Positions 26,759 through 26,903 of a stretch of DNA of 26,903 nucleotides are shown piece after piece (position 1 is the first letter of the stretch; the number at the start of each line of letters is the position of its first letter). A model generated the notes under the pieces. It was not told the DNA's origin and searched no databases. It saw only the letters and a list, made by a program, of their open reading frames with translations. Both the position numbers and the translations under genes were made by a program. The stretch covers positions 1 to 26,903 of the forward strand of contig JASNJN010000086.1 of NCBI GenBank assembly GCA_030180075.1. The letters run 5' to 3'. This DNA is from Mikrocytos mackini (Eukaryota; Endomyxa; Ascetosporea; Mikrocytida; Mikrocytiidae).

Positions 26759-26903
26759 TTAAAATTTCCCAAAATATAAAAACCAGTTATTTCCTAAAGG
26801 TACAAAGTCCACCACCAGACTTACGCCCTTTCCACACAAAGACAAAGCTTTGCCACCCGTACAAGTTTCACTACTTGGGGCTACCCTATTCCCTGCCTGC
26901 ATT
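26759..26903. other. Right-edge block of shifted composition, possibly the start of a repeat
   Basis: From about 26800 the sequence becomes C-rich (ACGCCCTTTCC, TTTGCCACCCG, CCCTGCCTGC). It is open in a plus frame to the edge without an ATG (ending LLGATLFPACI) and in a minus frame of 47 codons starting at 26902. Openness on both strands suggests a repeat or a transposon edge more than a gene. It is cut by the window end. Confidence 0.3.

Overview
The window looks like nuclear DNA of a microsporidian with a large, AT-rich, transposon-laden genome (a Hamiltosporidium- or Edhazardia-like type; the genus is a guess). The reasons are: intron-free short genes with fungal/eukaryotic content (an RRP8 rRNA methyltransferase, an S1/P1 nuclease); several orphan secreted or single-pass membrane proteins; AAATTT-like A/T signals directly upstream of most intact start codons, a signal described for microsporidian genes; and intergenic DNA full of decayed DNA transposons and small inverted-repeat elements. 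I see no bacterial operon structure and no tRNA or rRNA gene.

Layout. 1-2404: an NTPase with a C-terminal PD-(D/E)XK-like nuclease signature, minus strand, apparently frameshifted at an A7 run near its 3' end and continuing off the left edge. 2405-8178: gene-poor; one possible 62-aa membrane protein, a 0.6-kb foldback element whose arms are 19-bp-phased repeats, a dense run of perfect hairpins ending in a GC-rich block (about 5585-5850), and a 209-bp hAT-type MITE with an 8-bp target duplication. 8179-9214: a broken DDE-type transposase. 10621-12372: an intact Mutator-like (MULE) transposase with zinc fingers. 12544-12977: a GGGCTG-rich inverted-repeat element. 13031-14099: a broken piggyBac-like transposase split by a 402-bp MITE, with a second inverted copy of that junction at 15637-15780.

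15973-26681 is the gene-rich half: an orphan two-hydrophobic-segment protein; RRP8; a membrane-anchored S1/P1 nuclease, divergent from a split type II membrane protein; a thymidylate synthase of the archaeal/methanogen type carrying an N-terminal MtrA-like and a C-terminal DUF4346-like segment; a secreted orphan; a second type II membrane orphan; and a small basic protein.

How they fit together. RRP8 is housekeeping (rRNA base methylation). The surface nuclease and the unusual thymidylate synthase both bear on nucleotide supply, which is plausible for a parasite dependent on host nucleotides, but they do not form an operon and the link is inference. The remaining membrane and secreted proteins could be host-interface proteins; I recognise no family for them. 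The most notable item is the thymidylate synthase, whose architecture is not the usual fungal one and suggests horizontal acquisition.
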